This document shows positions 27,306 through 35,712 of a stretch of DNA of 59,954 nt, one piece after another. Position 1 is the first letter of the stretch. Every line of letters begins with the position of its first letter. The stretch covers positions 1 through 59,954 of the forward strand of contig NZ_JAMGBG010000146.1 in assembly GCF_023516595.1 (NCBI RefSeq). The letters run 5' to 3'. Both the position numbers and the translations under genes were made by a program. The notes beneath the pieces were generated by a model. It had not been told where the DNA came from. It searched no databases and was given only the letters and a program-made list of their open reading frames with translations. This DNA is from Streptomyces neyagawaensis (GTDB lineage: Bacteria > Actinomycetota > Actinomycetes > Streptomycetales > Streptomycetaceae).

Positions 27306-28724
27306 CTATTCGTGGCGCCAGCCCGGCGCGGGACCCGCGGCCTCTGCCGCCCACCGCTCGCGATCGGACGCCCGCACATGTTCCGGACGGTCCGGTTCCC
27401 CGGGCGGCTGCCAGTCGGCGGACGCCTCGGCTCGTGCCCCGGTGAGGACGGCACCGCGTACCCGCGCGTGGACCGCCGAGAGGGAGCCGAGGGCGCGGAG
27501 GGCGACGTCGTGGTGTGTCTTCCCGGTCAGGACGACGAAGAGCACGCCCTCCGTCACAGAGGCGAGTGCGGCCGCGTCGGCGAAAGGCAGCAGTGGTGGG
27601 CTGTCCACCACTACGAGATCCGCGTCCGCCTCGAGGGCGTGCACCACCTGTGCCATGTCCGGTGAGGACAGGAGCGTGCTCGGGTCCGCCGTGGCGGGGC
27701 CGCTCGGCAGGACTCGTATGTGCCCGTCCCCCCAGCTCTCCAGGGCGTCGTAGAGCGGGGTCCTGCCGGTGAGGACACCGGTGAGTCCGGGGGTACCGTG
27801 CAGGCCCAGGTCCTTCGCAAGGCGTGGCCGGCGTAGATCTGCTTCCAGGAGAATGACGCGCTGCCCGGTGCGGGCGACGTTCGTCGCCAGATCGATCGCG
27901 GTCTGCGTTCTTCCCTCTCCGGGCAGTGCGCTGCTGATGAGCAGCGAGTTCGGCATGCGGTCCCCGTCACTGAACCGAAGACGGGTGCGGAGCAGGCTCA
28001 GTGCTTCCGCCCGCCAGGTCGCGCCGGCACGCGATCCGCTGTTCTTGTGGCGTCGGTCGGGCGGGGGAACGGCGCCCACCGTGGTGAGGTTCAGGTGGCT
28101 GCTGACATCGTCGGCCGAGCGGATGGTGGTGTCGAGTGCGCGGCGCAGCACGGCACCACCGACACCTACGACGCCCCCGACGAGCAGGCCGATGGCCACA
28201 TTCAGCGCCGGACGCGGGCTCGTCGGAGTGGAGGGAGGCTGGGCTCCCCCGACGACACTGGCCTTGACCAGCGGCTGGGTGCCTATCGCGGACCCCTCGA
28301 CGGCGACGATGTACTTCGTGAACTGAGCCGCGGTCTCATCGGCGATCGACTGCGCCCGGGCGGCTGAGGAGTCGTTCACCCGGATGTTGATCAGGGTCGT
28401 GTCGAGCGGGGCCTGTGCGCTGATCTTCCTCGCGAGACGCCCCGGAGTCGTGTGCAGGTCGAGCTCGTTGATGACGCGGTCGAGGACTGCGGGGCTGCTG
28501 ACGATGCGGGTGTAGGACTTGACCCGCTGCTGGGTGAACAGGCCGCCCTGGTAGGCGTTCGCGCTGTCCTTGTCGCCAGTGGCGATGAAGAGCTGAGCGG
28601 TCGCTGTGTAGGTGCGGGGCATCAGGGCGGTCACGGTGAGGGCCCCTGCGAGTCCGAGTAGAACACACACCGTGACGAACAGCCACCGTTGGCGCAGCGC
28701 GGCGATGTAGTCGTGGAGATCCAT
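27306..28724 (-). CDS. Wzz/BY-kinase chain-length protein with altered Walker A
   Basis: 472 residues. Two transmembrane helices (about 14-34 and 173-193) flank an extracellular Wzz region; a cytoplasmic CpsD/CapB-like kinase domain follows. Walker A reads SSALPGEGRTQT: the invariant lysine is Arg272. Walker A' (VILLEADLRRPRL) and Walker B (LVVVDSPPLL) are normal. The C-terminal tail has no tyrosine cluster, so classic autophosphorylation is doubtful. It probably governs polymer length together with the polymerase made from the same transcript. ATG at 28724 follows GGAGGAG. It is divergent from the operon at 28839 across promoter B. Confidence 0.92.
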   Translation of the reverse strand: MDLHDYIAALRQRWLFVTVCVLLGLAGALTVTALMPRTYTATAQLFIATGDKDSANAYQGGLFTQQRVKSYTRIVSSPAVLDRVINELDLHTTPGRLARKISAQAPLDTTLINIRVNDSSAARAQSIADETAAQFTKYIVAVEGSAIGTQPLVKASVVGGAQPPSTPTSPRPALNVAIGLLVGGVVGVGGAVLRRALDTTIRSADDVSSHLNLTTVGAVPPPDRRHKNSGSRAGATWRAEALSLLRTRLRFSDGDRMPNSLLISSALPGEGRTQTAIDLATNVARTGQRVILLEADLRRPRLAKDLGLHGTPGLTGVLTGRTPLYDALESWGDGHIRVLPSGPATADPSTLLSSPDMAQVVHALEADADLVVVDSPPLLPFADAAALASVTEGVLFVVLTGKTHHDVALRALGSLSAVHARVRGAVLTGARAEASADWQPPGEPDRPEHVRASDRERWAAEAAGPAPGWRHE

Positions 28725-28758
28725 GGAGGCTCCTCCGTGCGGGCCGTTCCGCCCGCTC

Positions 28759-28810
28759 TTGACGTCGTCCGACTGAGGCAGGAATATGGGATTTACGGTG
28801 TAAATGTACG
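28759..28810 (+). promoter_or_regulatory. Polysaccharide promoter B with tandem-palindrome operator
   Basis: -35 TTGACG (28759-28764), 17 bp, -10-like GAATAT (28782-28787), then ATGGGATTTACG (28786-28797; only its right arm matches the consensus), one base, and TGTAAATGTACG (28799-28810). Same spacing and placement as sites A, C and D. It serves the plus-strand operon from 28839 and may also affect the divergent BY-kinase gene at 28724. Confidence 0.75.
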
Positions 28811-28838
28811 ATATCAGCATACAGCTGGACCAGAAACC

Positions 28839-29903
28839 ATGGATCGTCACCTGGATCGCTGTGCGGTCACCCCCTACGGCCGAGGAGCCGGAAGCTCCCG
28901 GGTCCGTGTCTTCGAGTGGCTGGACCGCGTCGGCACGGACTTCACCGTCAGCAGCTATCTGTCCCTGCCCGACGCCGCTGCCTCTCGCCTCGCACACCAC
29001 CCCGTGTCCCTGGCCCGGGCGGAACTGAGACTGGGCGCCATCGCGAGCGCCCGACCCCGACGGCTTCTGCTGCACCGGGAGGCGTCTCCGCTCAGCCGGG
29101 GTTGGTGGGAACGGCGACTGCTGAGGAGCGCGGAACTCGCCGTGTACGACTTCGACGACGCACTGCAATGGGACCGGGGCGAGGGCGGTCTCGTCCGCAG
29201 GCTCGCCCCCAAGGCCGACAAGGTGCGGGTGGCTGTCCGCCATGCGGACCGGGTCATCGCGGGCAACGCCGTCCTGGCGGACTGGGCATCTCAGCACCAT
29301 CGCGACGTCCTGGTGATCCCGAGTTGCGTGGCGCTGGAGGACTACATGCGCAAAACCTCGTACGTGCTGAACGACCCACCTCGGCTCGGCTGGATCGGTT
29401 CGCCCCACAACGAGGCGTTTCTGCGGCTGATCGCCGGAGCGCTTACGGAGGTTCACCGGCGCACAGGCGCGCGGCTGACCCTCGTGGGCACCACCACACC
29501 GTCTCTCGGCGGCCTGGAGTCCTTCATCGACCGGGTCGCCTGGAGCCCGGACAGTCAGCGTACGGAGCTGGCCGCCATGGACATCGGCCTGATGCCGCTG
29601 CCGACGAACTCCTACAGCCTCGGCAAATGCGGTTACAAGCTGCTCCAGTACGCTGCCGCCGGGCTGCCCGCCGTGGCCAGCCCGCTGGGCGTCAACGCCG
29701 ATCTGCTGACCGAGTTCGGCCTGCCCGCTCCACAGACCCAGGACGAATGGACCACCGCGATCCTCGGCCTGATCTCTTCCCCCGCGGCCACCCGGGAACG
29801 GCTCGGACGGACCGCCCGGGAGATCACCGGCCAAAGGTACTCGTACGACGCGTGGCTGCCCCGCTGGGCCGCTGCCCTGGAGCTCGGACCGGTGACGCTG
29901 TGA
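28839..29903 (+). CDS. Family 4-like glycosyltransferase
   Basis: 354 residues. CAVTPYGRGAGSSRVRVFEWLDRV is the acceptor-side start, and AVYDFDDALQWD is characteristic of a GT4 subgroup. The second half has PPRLGWIGSPHNEAFLRLI, then DIGLMPLPTNSYSLGKCGYKLLQYAAAGLPAVASPLG for nucleotide-sugar binding. ATG at 28839 has no clear Shine-Dalgarno and lies about 45 bases after the expected transcription start. First gene of a four-gene operon; the next gene overlaps its stop by GTGA. Confidence 0.87.
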   Translation: MDRHLDRCAVTPYGRGAGSSRVRVFEWLDRVGTDFTVSSYLSLPDAAASRLAHHPVSLARAELRLGAIASARPRRLLLHREASPLSRGWWERRLLRSAELAVYDFDDALQWDRGEGGLVRRLAPKADKVRVAVRHADRVIAGNAVLADWASQHHRDVLVIPSCVALEDYMRKTSYVLNDPPRLGWIGSPHNEAFLRLIAGALTEVHRRTGARLTLVGTTTPSLGGLESFIDRVAWSPDSQRTELAAMDIGLMPLPTNSYSLGKCGYKLLQYAAAGLPAVASPLGVNADLLTEFGLPAPQTQDEWTTAILGLISSPAATRERLGRTAREITGQRYSYDAWLPRWAAALELGPVTL

Positions 29904-30964
29904 GGCCGGGAACGCGTGCCATCCCGGCCGCCGACATCGTGATCGTGAACTGGAACGCCGGCCGGCATCTGCGGGAGTGCCTCCGCTCGATCGTGCGAAC
30001 CGACCGGTCGTTGCTGCGGGTGGCGCGGATCGTGGTCGTCGACAACGCCTCCACCGACAGCTCTCTGAACGAACTGACCGCCGGCGACATCCCGCTCGAC
30101 GTGGTGCGCAACTCCCACAACCGGGGCTTCGCCACCGCCTGCAACCAGGGCGCCGCCCGGGGGTACAGCGACTTCCTGCTCTTCCTCAACCCGGACACGC
30201 AGCTGTATCCCGACACTCTGCGCGCTGTCGGTGGCCTCCTCGGCACCCCGGCCGCGGAGGGCGTCGGCATCTGGGGCGGGCGCATGGTCGACGAGCGGGG
30301 TGAACCGGCGATCTCCTGCTCACGCTTCCCGAGCCTGCGCATCTTCTTCGGGAAGATGACCGGCCTCGACCGGCTGGCGCCGGCGCTCTTCCCGCCCCAC
30401 CACCTGCTGCCCGCGGAAACCACCGTGTCGGGCCCCGTCGACCAGGTCATCGGCGCCTTCTTCCTGCTGCGCCGCTCGCTCTTCGAGGAGCTGGGCGGCT
30501 TCGACGAGCGCTACTTCCTCTATTTCGAGGAGACGGATCTCGCGCTACGGGCCCGTCGACGCGGCCGACGCTCGTACTACGTCCATCAGGCCCGGGTCCA
30601 CCACATCGGCCAGGTGAGTTCCGCCCAGCTGGGCGGCAGGCGGCTGCGCCACTCCCTGTGCAGCCGCACCCGGTACGCGTTCCGGTACTGGTCCCGGTCC
30701 CATGCCTGGCTGCTGGTGGCCCTGACCCTGACGGTCGAACTGGCCACCAGGCTCGGCAGGGCCGTGCTTCGCAGAAGTCTGTCCGAATGCGGGGCCACCC
30801 TCGGCGGATACGGGGGATATCTGCGCTGGCTCTGCACGGTCGCCGCCCATGTGCTCGAACGCAGGTTTCTTCAGGCGACGACAACATCCCCGACTCCGGC
30901 CCCACCTGCCGTATCCGCCCGGACAACGGACTCGACCAAGGACCACCTCCATGCCTCTCACTGA
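29900..30964 (+). CDS. Family 2 glycosyltransferase (rhamnosyltransferase-like)
   Basis: 354-residue GT-A enzyme: DIVIVNWNAGRHLRECL, IVVVDNASTDSS, NRGFATACNQGA, LFLNPDTQL (the NPD motif of the WbbL/rhamnosyltransferase group in place of DxD), FDERYFLYFEETDLALRA. A membrane-associated helix (AWLLVALTLTVELA) and a Ser/Thr-rich tail follow. It probably adds a sugar such as rhamnose, whose dTDP donor genes lie at 38028-41540, to the lipid-linked repeat. GTG at 29900 overlaps the previous stop. Confidence 0.88.
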   Translation: MRPGTRAIPAADIVIVNWNAGRHLRECLRSIVRTDRSLLRVARIVVVDNASTDSSLNELTAGDIPLDVVRNSHNRGFATACNQGAARGYSDFLLFLNPDTQLYPDTLRAVGGLLGTPAAEGVGIWGGRMVDERGEPAISCSRFPSLRIFFGKMTGLDRLAPALFPPHHLLPAETTVSGPVDQVIGAFFLLRRSLFEELGGFDERYFLYFEETDLALRARRRGRRSYYVHQARVHHIGQVSSAQLGGRRLRHSLCSRTRYAFRYWSRSHAWLLVALTLTVELATRLGRAVLRRSLSECGATLGGYGGYLRWLCTVAAHVLERRFLQATTTSPTPAPPAVSARTTDSTKDHLHASH

Positions 30965-31679
30965 CCACAAAGCCCGAACCGACCACACCCGCCGACAGGT
31001 TGTGCCGCCCATGAGCGACGTGCCTCTCGCTCCCGCGCTCCGGACCCTGGACGTGGCCGTCGCCCTGACGCTGCTGCTCCTCTTCTCGCCGCTGCTGGTG
31101 CTGCTGGTACTGCTGGTCATCACCACGAGCGGCCGGCCGGTGCTGTTCCGGCAGGAGCGGATAGGCGAGGGCGGGCGAATGTTCACCCTCTACAAGTTCC
31201 GCAGCATGAGGAACGGCTGCGCGGGCCCCGGAGTCACCGGCGGCTCGGACCCGCGGGTGACGCGTCTGGGGCAGCTGATGCGCCGGCTGAGTCTGGACGA
31301 GCTTCCGCAGCTGTGGAACGTGCTGCGCGGGGACATGACCCTGGTCGGCCCCAGACCAGAGGTACCGGACCTCGCCCGCCGCTATCCACCGGAACACCAG
31401 TGGGTGTTCCGGCACCGCCCCGGGCTCACCGGGCCGTGCCAGCTGCGGTCGCGCGCGTACGCCGCGCAGCTCGACGGCCGGCCCGATCCGGAGGGCTACT
31501 ACCTGACGGAGCTCGTTCCCCTGCGTACGGCCATGGACGCGGAGTTCCTGGCCCAGGCCACCGTGCCGAACGTGCTGCGGTTCATCGCGCTGACCATCCG
31601 GTACCTACTGTCCTGCGTTCTGGACGGGATCGGGCGGCGCCACCGTGCGCCGCGCGGCGTCCCGGGAGGCGGGTTCTGA
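30951..31679 (+). CDS. Initiating phosphoglycosyl transferase (PglC-like)
   Basis: 242 residues. A single hydrophobic, probably re-entrant helix (VAVALTLLLLFSPLLVLLVLLVI) is followed by the catalytic domain: FRQERIGEGGRMFTLYKFRSM, RRLSLDELPQLWNVLRGDMTLVGPRPE and RHRPGLTGPCQLRSR. The Asp-Glu pair in SLDELPQ is catalytic in this family. Its small size, without the four extra helices of WbaP, matches monotopic PglC. It should transfer a sugar-1-phosphate to undecaprenyl phosphate and so start the repeat; the amino-dideoxy sugar from 19289-22120 is a natural donor. Start at 30951 overlaps the preceding gene; ATG at 31011 is an alternative. Confidence 0.9.
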   Translation: MPLTDHKARTDHTRRQVVPPMSDVPLAPALRTLDVAVALTLLLLFSPLLVLLVLLVITTSGRPVLFRQERIGEGGRMFTLYKFRSMRNGCAGPGVTGGSDPRVTRLGQLMRRLSLDELPQLWNVLRGDMTLVGPRPEVPDLARRYPPEHQWVFRHRPGLTGPCQLRSRAYAAQLDGRPDPEGYYLTELVPLRTAMDAEFLAQATVPNVLRFIALTIRYLLSCVLDGIGRRHRAPRGVPGGGF

Positions 31680-32650
31680 TGCGCGCCGTGGTGACCGGCG
31701 CGGCCGGGTTCATCGGTTCGCACCTGTGCGAACACCTGCTGTCCTGTGGGGACGAGGTCATGGGCATCGACGCCATGACGGACTTCTACGAGCCCGCGCG
31801 CAAGCGGCGCAACCTGGCCCGGCTGGTGGGCCGGGACCGCTTTGCCTTCCACGAGGGCGATCTGCTGGACCTGCCCCTTCAGCAGCTGTTCGCCGAGGCG
31901 GACACCGTTTACCACCTCGCGGGTCAGCCCGGTGTCCGCGGTTCCTGGGGAGCGGAGTTCGCCGTCTACCTCGAACGCAACGTCCTGGTCACCCAGCGGA
32001 TACTGGAGACGGCCCGGGACACCGGACTGCGCCGGCTGGTCTTCGCGTCCAGCTCGTCGGTCTACGGGGACGCGGAGGCGTATCCGACCCCGGAGACGGT
32101 ACGTCCCCGGCCCGTTTCCCCGTACGGCGTCACGAAACTCGCTGCGGAACAGCTGTGCGAGACCTATCGCACTGTCTTCGGCGTCCCGGCGGTCTCCCTG
32201 CGGCTGTTCAGCGTGTACGGTCCCCGGCAGCGTCCCGACATGGCGTTCTCGCGGCTGGTCGCGGCTGCCTGTGAGCATCGGCCCTTCCCGCTCTACGGAG
32301 ACGGTGGGCAGAGCCGTGACTTCACCTACGTCGGGGACGTGGTGACGGCCTTGCGCGGGGCCGCTCTCTCCTCGTGGACCGGTGTCGCCAACCTCGGCGG
32401 CGGCAGCGAGGTGACGATGAATCAGGTCATCACGTTGCTCGGGAAGCTGACCGAGCCGGTGAACGTGGTGTCGGGGCCCGCACGGCCGGGCGACGCCCGG
32501 CGTACCCGGGCCGACATCACCGTGGCGCGAGACGCTTTCGGCTACCGGCCCGGTACGGACATCCGTACCGGACTCGCCACGATGGTGCGGGCCGAGCAGG
32601 CGTCCCGGCAGCTCTGGCCCGAGGAACATCGCGTCGGGGGACGGCGGTGA
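31679..32650 (+). CDS. NAD-dependent sugar-nucleotide epimerase (extended SDR)
   Basis: 323 residues. VVTGAAGFIGSHLCEHLL binds NAD; SSSSVYGDAEAYPTPE and YGVTKLAAEQL supply the catalytic Ser, Tyr and Lys; SLRLFSVYGPRQRPDMAFSRLV and DFTYVGDVV are typical of UDP-glucose/UDP-glucuronate 4-epimerases. The exact substrate is uncertain; with the glucuronate genes nearby, a UDP-glucuronate or UDP-hexose epimerase is likely. The ATG overlaps the preceding stop (TGATG) and has GGGAGG nine bases upstream. Last gene of the operon from promoter B. Confidence 0.88.
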   Translation: MRAVVTGAAGFIGSHLCEHLLSCGDEVMGIDAMTDFYEPARKRRNLARLVGRDRFAFHEGDLLDLPLQQLFAEADTVYHLAGQPGVRGSWGAEFAVYLERNVLVTQRILETARDTGLRRLVFASSSSVYGDAEAYPTPETVRPRPVSPYGVTKLAAEQLCETYRTVFGVPAVSLRLFSVYGPRQRPDMAFSRLVAAACEHRPFPLYGDGGQSRDFTYVGDVVTALRGAALSSWTGVANLGGGSEVTMNQVITLLGKLTEPVNVVSGPARPGDARRTRADITVARDAFGYRPGTDIRTGLATMVRAEQASRQLWPEEHRVGGRR

Positions 32651-32693
32651 CGCGCTCGCCCGTCCGACCTCATGGCGACACGCTGATCCGGCG

Positions 32694-33665
32694 TCAGGCG
32701 GGCACCTGCGCCCCTCGGTAGTAGTCGATGATCTCCTGGGCCGACATCTCCCGGTCCCTCTTGCGTCCGAGGAAGTAGAAGGCCGAAGCGTCGTCCGCCG
32801 CATAGCTCGGCGGGACGAGGCGGTCGAGCGCGCGCAGCCAGAACAGCAGCCCACGTACCGCGCGGCCCGCGAGGGCGGAGCGCGTCAGGCCCCGGACCAC
32901 GTGGTCGACGCTCCACAGCAGTTGGGTGCCCGGGCCTGCGACGGAGCCGGCGGCGAGTTCCTCGAAGCGCCGGAAGAGATAGCGGTGGCCACTGGCGGTG
33001 TAGCGCGTGAAGTCGTGGGCGCCGGCGTGCACCTGTTGCAGGAACGGCGTCTCCGCGTAGACGAGCCCGCCGTCCTTCAGGACCCGGTGGGTCTCGGCAA
33101 CGACCAGGGCGGGATCGAGTACGTGCTCCAGTACGGCCTGCGCCAGCACCGCGTCGACGCTTCCTGTGGGAAGCGGAATCTGGTGGGCGTCCGCGATGAA
33201 CTGGGTCACCGGGCTGCCGACGATGTCGAATCCGATCACCTGGACACGCGGATCGCGGTAGATCGCGCTCACACCGTTGCCGACCGTGGCCCCGCCGACG
33301 ACGAGCAGCCTCGGGGTGGGGCCGAGCAGGCTCCGCAGCAGCAGATCGATGTTCCGGGCCGCGACACGGTTGGGCGGCTTCCAGATGCGGCGCAGGGGGG
33401 TGGGAAGCCGTTGCGCCAGCCCGGGGGGTTTCGGCCCCCCGGCCTTCGCACGGTCGGCCGCCGCGACCACTTCCTCTCGATCCACGACGCTGCGCTCGAA
33501 GTCGACGAGGACCGGCCACGGCCCGGCCATCGGGAAGGGCATGGCGGCGTGGTAGGGGCAGGCGGGCGCACTGCAATTGAACCCGCCGGGCTTCGCCACC
33601 AGGGCCGACCGGCAACGCGGACACACCAGCAGCTGCTTGATCCAATCCAGTTCGCCCAGGGCCAT
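32694..33665 (-). CDS. SAM-dependent methyltransferase with N-terminal zinc-ribbon-like segment
   Basis: 323 residues. A Trm112-like segment (LLVCPRCRSALVAK, then CSAPACPYH; four cysteines) is followed by a class I methyltransferase domain: LLVVGGATVGNGV (motif I), VQVIGFDIVGSPV, VDAVLAQAVLEHVLDP and VLKDGGLVYAETPFLQQVHA. It may methylate a sugar of the polysaccharide. ATG at 33665 has AGAGGA six bases upstream; an in-frame extension to 33752 is not needed by the domain. It diverges from the operon at 33861, with promoter C between them. Confidence 0.87.
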   Translation of the reverse strand: MALGELDWIKQLLVCPRCRSALVAKPGGFNCSAPACPYHAAMPFPMAGPWPVLVDFERSVVDREEVVAAADRAKAGGPKPPGLAQRLPTPLRRIWKPPNRVAARNIDLLLRSLLGPTPRLLVVGGATVGNGVSAIYRDPRVQVIGFDIVGSPVTQFIADAHQIPLPTGSVDAVLAQAVLEHVLDPALVVAETHRVLKDGGLVYAETPFLQQVHAGAHDFTRYTASGHRYLFRRFEELAAGSVAGPGTQLLWSVDHVVRGLTRSALAGRAVRGLLFWLRALDRLVPPSYAADDASAFYFLGRKRDREMSAQEIIDYYRGAQVPA

Positions 33666-33781
33666 GCGCGTTCCTCTGACGACGGGGAGCCTCCTGCGGC
33701 CCAGTATCGGAGTCCCGCTGGGCTGCGGCATCCCGAGCCCTCGTGCGGGCACCTGCCGCGCCTGTCAGCATTTGGGGGCAA

Positions 33782-33837
33782 TTGACCTGAAGTGTGAGGG
33801 GGTGGATGATGGTGTATGTATACGACGTACATTTACG
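33782..33837 (+). promoter_or_regulatory. Polysaccharide promoter C with tandem-palindrome operator
   Basis: -35 TTGACC (33782-33787), 17 bp, -10-like GATGAT (33805-33810), then TGTATGTATACG (33813-33824), one base, CGTACATTTACG (33826-33837). Same architecture as A, B and D. It serves the long plus-strand operon from 33861 to 40989 and may influence the divergent methyltransferase gene. Confidence 0.8.
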
Positions 33838-33860
33838 AGATTTCCGCCTGGTGGTGATCG

Positions 33861-35129
33861 ATGATGCGGAACGGGACCCACGTTCCCGCGGCGGGCCGGC
33901 CGGACGGCACGGCCGTCGGCTGGCCCGCGACGCCCCCACAGGTGGCGCCGAAGGAAGTGCTGTGCGTACCGCCGGCCCTGCCCCGAATCAAGGTCCTCCA
34001 CGTCATCACCCGCTTCGTTGCGGGCGCCGGTGGCAACACCCTGCTGTCGGCAGAGGGAATGGACCCCGAGCGGTACGAGGTGTGGATCGCCGGGGTCCCG
34101 GGCGGCAGCCTCTGGGAGCGGGCCCGCGCCGCCGGCGTCGGCACAGTCGAGATTCCAGGGTTCCGACACACCCTGACCCCCGTGGACCTGCTGGTGCTGT
34201 GGCGGCTCGTGCGGCTCATCCGGCGCGAGCGGTTCACCATCGTTCACACGCACTCGGGCAAGGGCGGATTCCTGGGGCGGTCGGCTGCGAGGCTGTGTCG
34301 CACGCCGGTCGTGGTGCACACCTTCCACGGCTTCAGCTTTCACCCGTACATGTCCCACACCAGGCGCACGGCGTACCGCTGGCTGGAGCGGGCGACGCGC
34401 CGCTTCACCCACCGGTTCCTCGCCGTTGCGCCACGCGTGGCACGGGAGGCGGTCGAAGAGCATCTGGCCCCGCCGGGCCATGTCCACGTCGTGCCCTCGG
34501 CCGTGGACCTGGGGCAGATCCCCGAGCGGTTCGACCCCGTCGCGCGCCGTGTGCTCGGCGTACCCCGCGAGACGGCTCTCGTCGGCACCGTCGGCCGGAT
34601 CGACTCTCAAAAGGCACCCCTGGACTTCATCCGCATGGCGGCCGCGATCCGTGCCCGGCACCCCGGCACCGCGTTCGTCATGATCGGCGACGGGCCGCTG
34701 GAGGGCGAGGCCCGACGGCTCGCCGCGGACCTGGACGTCGACGTGATCTTCACCGGGCACCGGCCGGACGCCTCCTGGCTGGTGGCCGCCCTGGACGTCT
34801 TCGTGATGACGTCGCTGCACGAAGGCCTCGGCCGGGCCCTCACCGAGGCGCTGGCCGCTGCCCGCCCGGTCGTCGTCACTGCCGTGAACGGGGTGCCCGA
34901 TCTGGTGGAGCCCGGCGCCACCGGTCTGCTGGCGATGCCCGCCGACCCGGGTGGGCTGGCCCACGCGGTCGGCTGGATGCTCGACCATCCGCGCGAGGCG
35001 GCAGCCATGGGGGTGCAGGGGCGTGAGCGGGTGCGCGGGGCCTTCACACCGGAGGCGATGTGCACTGCCATCGATGCCTGTTATCGCGAACTCCTGGGGC
35101 TTCCCCACCGAACCGAGGTGTGGTCATGA
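33861..35129 (+). CDS. Family 4 glycosyltransferase
   Basis: 422 residues, GT-B fold. IKVLHVITRFVAGAGGNTLL and VHTHSGKGGFLGRSAARL belong to the acceptor half. VGTVGRIDSQKAPLDFIRM, VMIGDGPLEGEARRL and LDVFVMTSLHEGLGRALTEALAAARPVV carry the E-x7-E type nucleotide-sugar site. The first 40 residues are low-complexity, so the true start could be later than ATG 33861; no strong ribosome site is seen there. First gene of the promoter C operon, overlapping the next gene by ATGA. Confidence 0.88.
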   Translation: MMRNGTHVPAAGRPDGTAVGWPATPPQVAPKEVLCVPPALPRIKVLHVITRFVAGAGGNTLLSAEGMDPERYEVWIAGVPGGSLWERARAAGVGTVEIPGFRHTLTPVDLLVLWRLVRLIRRERFTIVHTHSGKGGFLGRSAARLCRTPVVVHTFHGFSFHPYMSHTRRTAYRWLERATRRFTHRFLAVAPRVAREAVEEHLAPPGHVHVVPSAVDLGQIPERFDPVARRVLGVPRETALVGTVGRIDSQKAPLDFIRMAAAIRARHPGTAFVMIGDGPLEGEARRLAADLDVDVIFTGHRPDASWLVAALDVFVMTSLHEGLGRALTEALAAARPVVVTAVNGVPDLVEPGATGLLAMPADPGGLAHAVGWMLDHPREAAAMGVQGRERVRGAFTPEAMCTAIDACYRELLGLPHRTEVWS

Positions 35130-35638
35130 CACCGTGCGCGCTCATTCGGGAGAGCGTGGGCCGGGACACGGCGAACTGGTCCAGGGCACTCACCTTCCGG
35201 GAACGCCACACCAACCTCCGGCCGAGCGGACGGAGAGCGCTGGAAGTGGGCGACGGCGGAACGTACGGCAACCTCTCCCTGTGGCATGCCGTGGCCCTGC
35301 AGCGTGCCGCGGTCCGCAACATGTGGGCGCTGAGGGCCGACGGCGAACTGTGGTTCGCGGAAGGAATGCGAGGCAGCCGGCTGCACGAGGCTCTGCGCAA
35401 TCACTTCGGCCGGGGTCGAAGAGGGTGGCGCTACCTCTCCTTGAGCCAGCTTGACCCGCTGCTGTCACCGTTCGAAGGCTTCGACGTCGCGGAGTTCGGG
35501 TTTCTCGGCCTGTGTGGGCGTTCGGAGAAGCAGCGCCGCGCCCTCGGGGTGGTGGACCGGGTCGTCTGCGAACGCTTCGTACCGGAACTCTCCCGCTACC
35601 TCCTCACCTGTGGCGCCCGTAAGGGCCCGGCCCCCTGA
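35126..35638 (+). CDS. Internally deleted SAM-methyltransferase-like protein
   Basis: 170 residues. The N-terminus (NWSRALTFRERHTNLRPSG, RALEVGDGGTYGNLSLW) looks like methyltransferase motif I. The sequence then jumps directly to motif VI-like ALRADGELWFAEGMRGSRLH and a normal end (WRYLSLSQLDPLLSPF, EFGFLGLCGRSEKQRRAL). Roughly 70-90 residues that would hold motifs II-V are missing although the frame is open, so enzymatic activity is doubtful. ATG overlaps the upstream stop by ATGA, which suggests it is still translated. It may be a relic or a partner of another methyltransferase. Confidence 0.75.
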   Translation: MTPCALIRESVGRDTANWSRALTFRERHTNLRPSGRRALEVGDGGTYGNLSLWHAVALQRAAVRNMWALRADGELWFAEGMRGSRLHEALRNHFGRGRRGWRYLSLSQLDPLLSPFEGFDVAEFGFLGLCGRSEKQRRALGVVDRVVCERFVPELSRYLLTCGARKGPAP

Positions 35639-35712
35639 CCTGCGAATTGACAGCGCCGGCCCCGGAGGGACACGACACACCTCGTCGACCATCGCGCTCC
35701 ACGGAGACCATC

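Noticed and set aside
28799..28826. A+T-richer patches near the tandem palindromes considered as attachment sites
   Set aside because: No integrase, tRNA gene or matching direct repeats flank them. Their position just after -10 boxes fits operators.
32651..32693. Possible terminator between convergent genes
   Set aside because: I could not find a stable stem with good pairing in the 43-bp gap.
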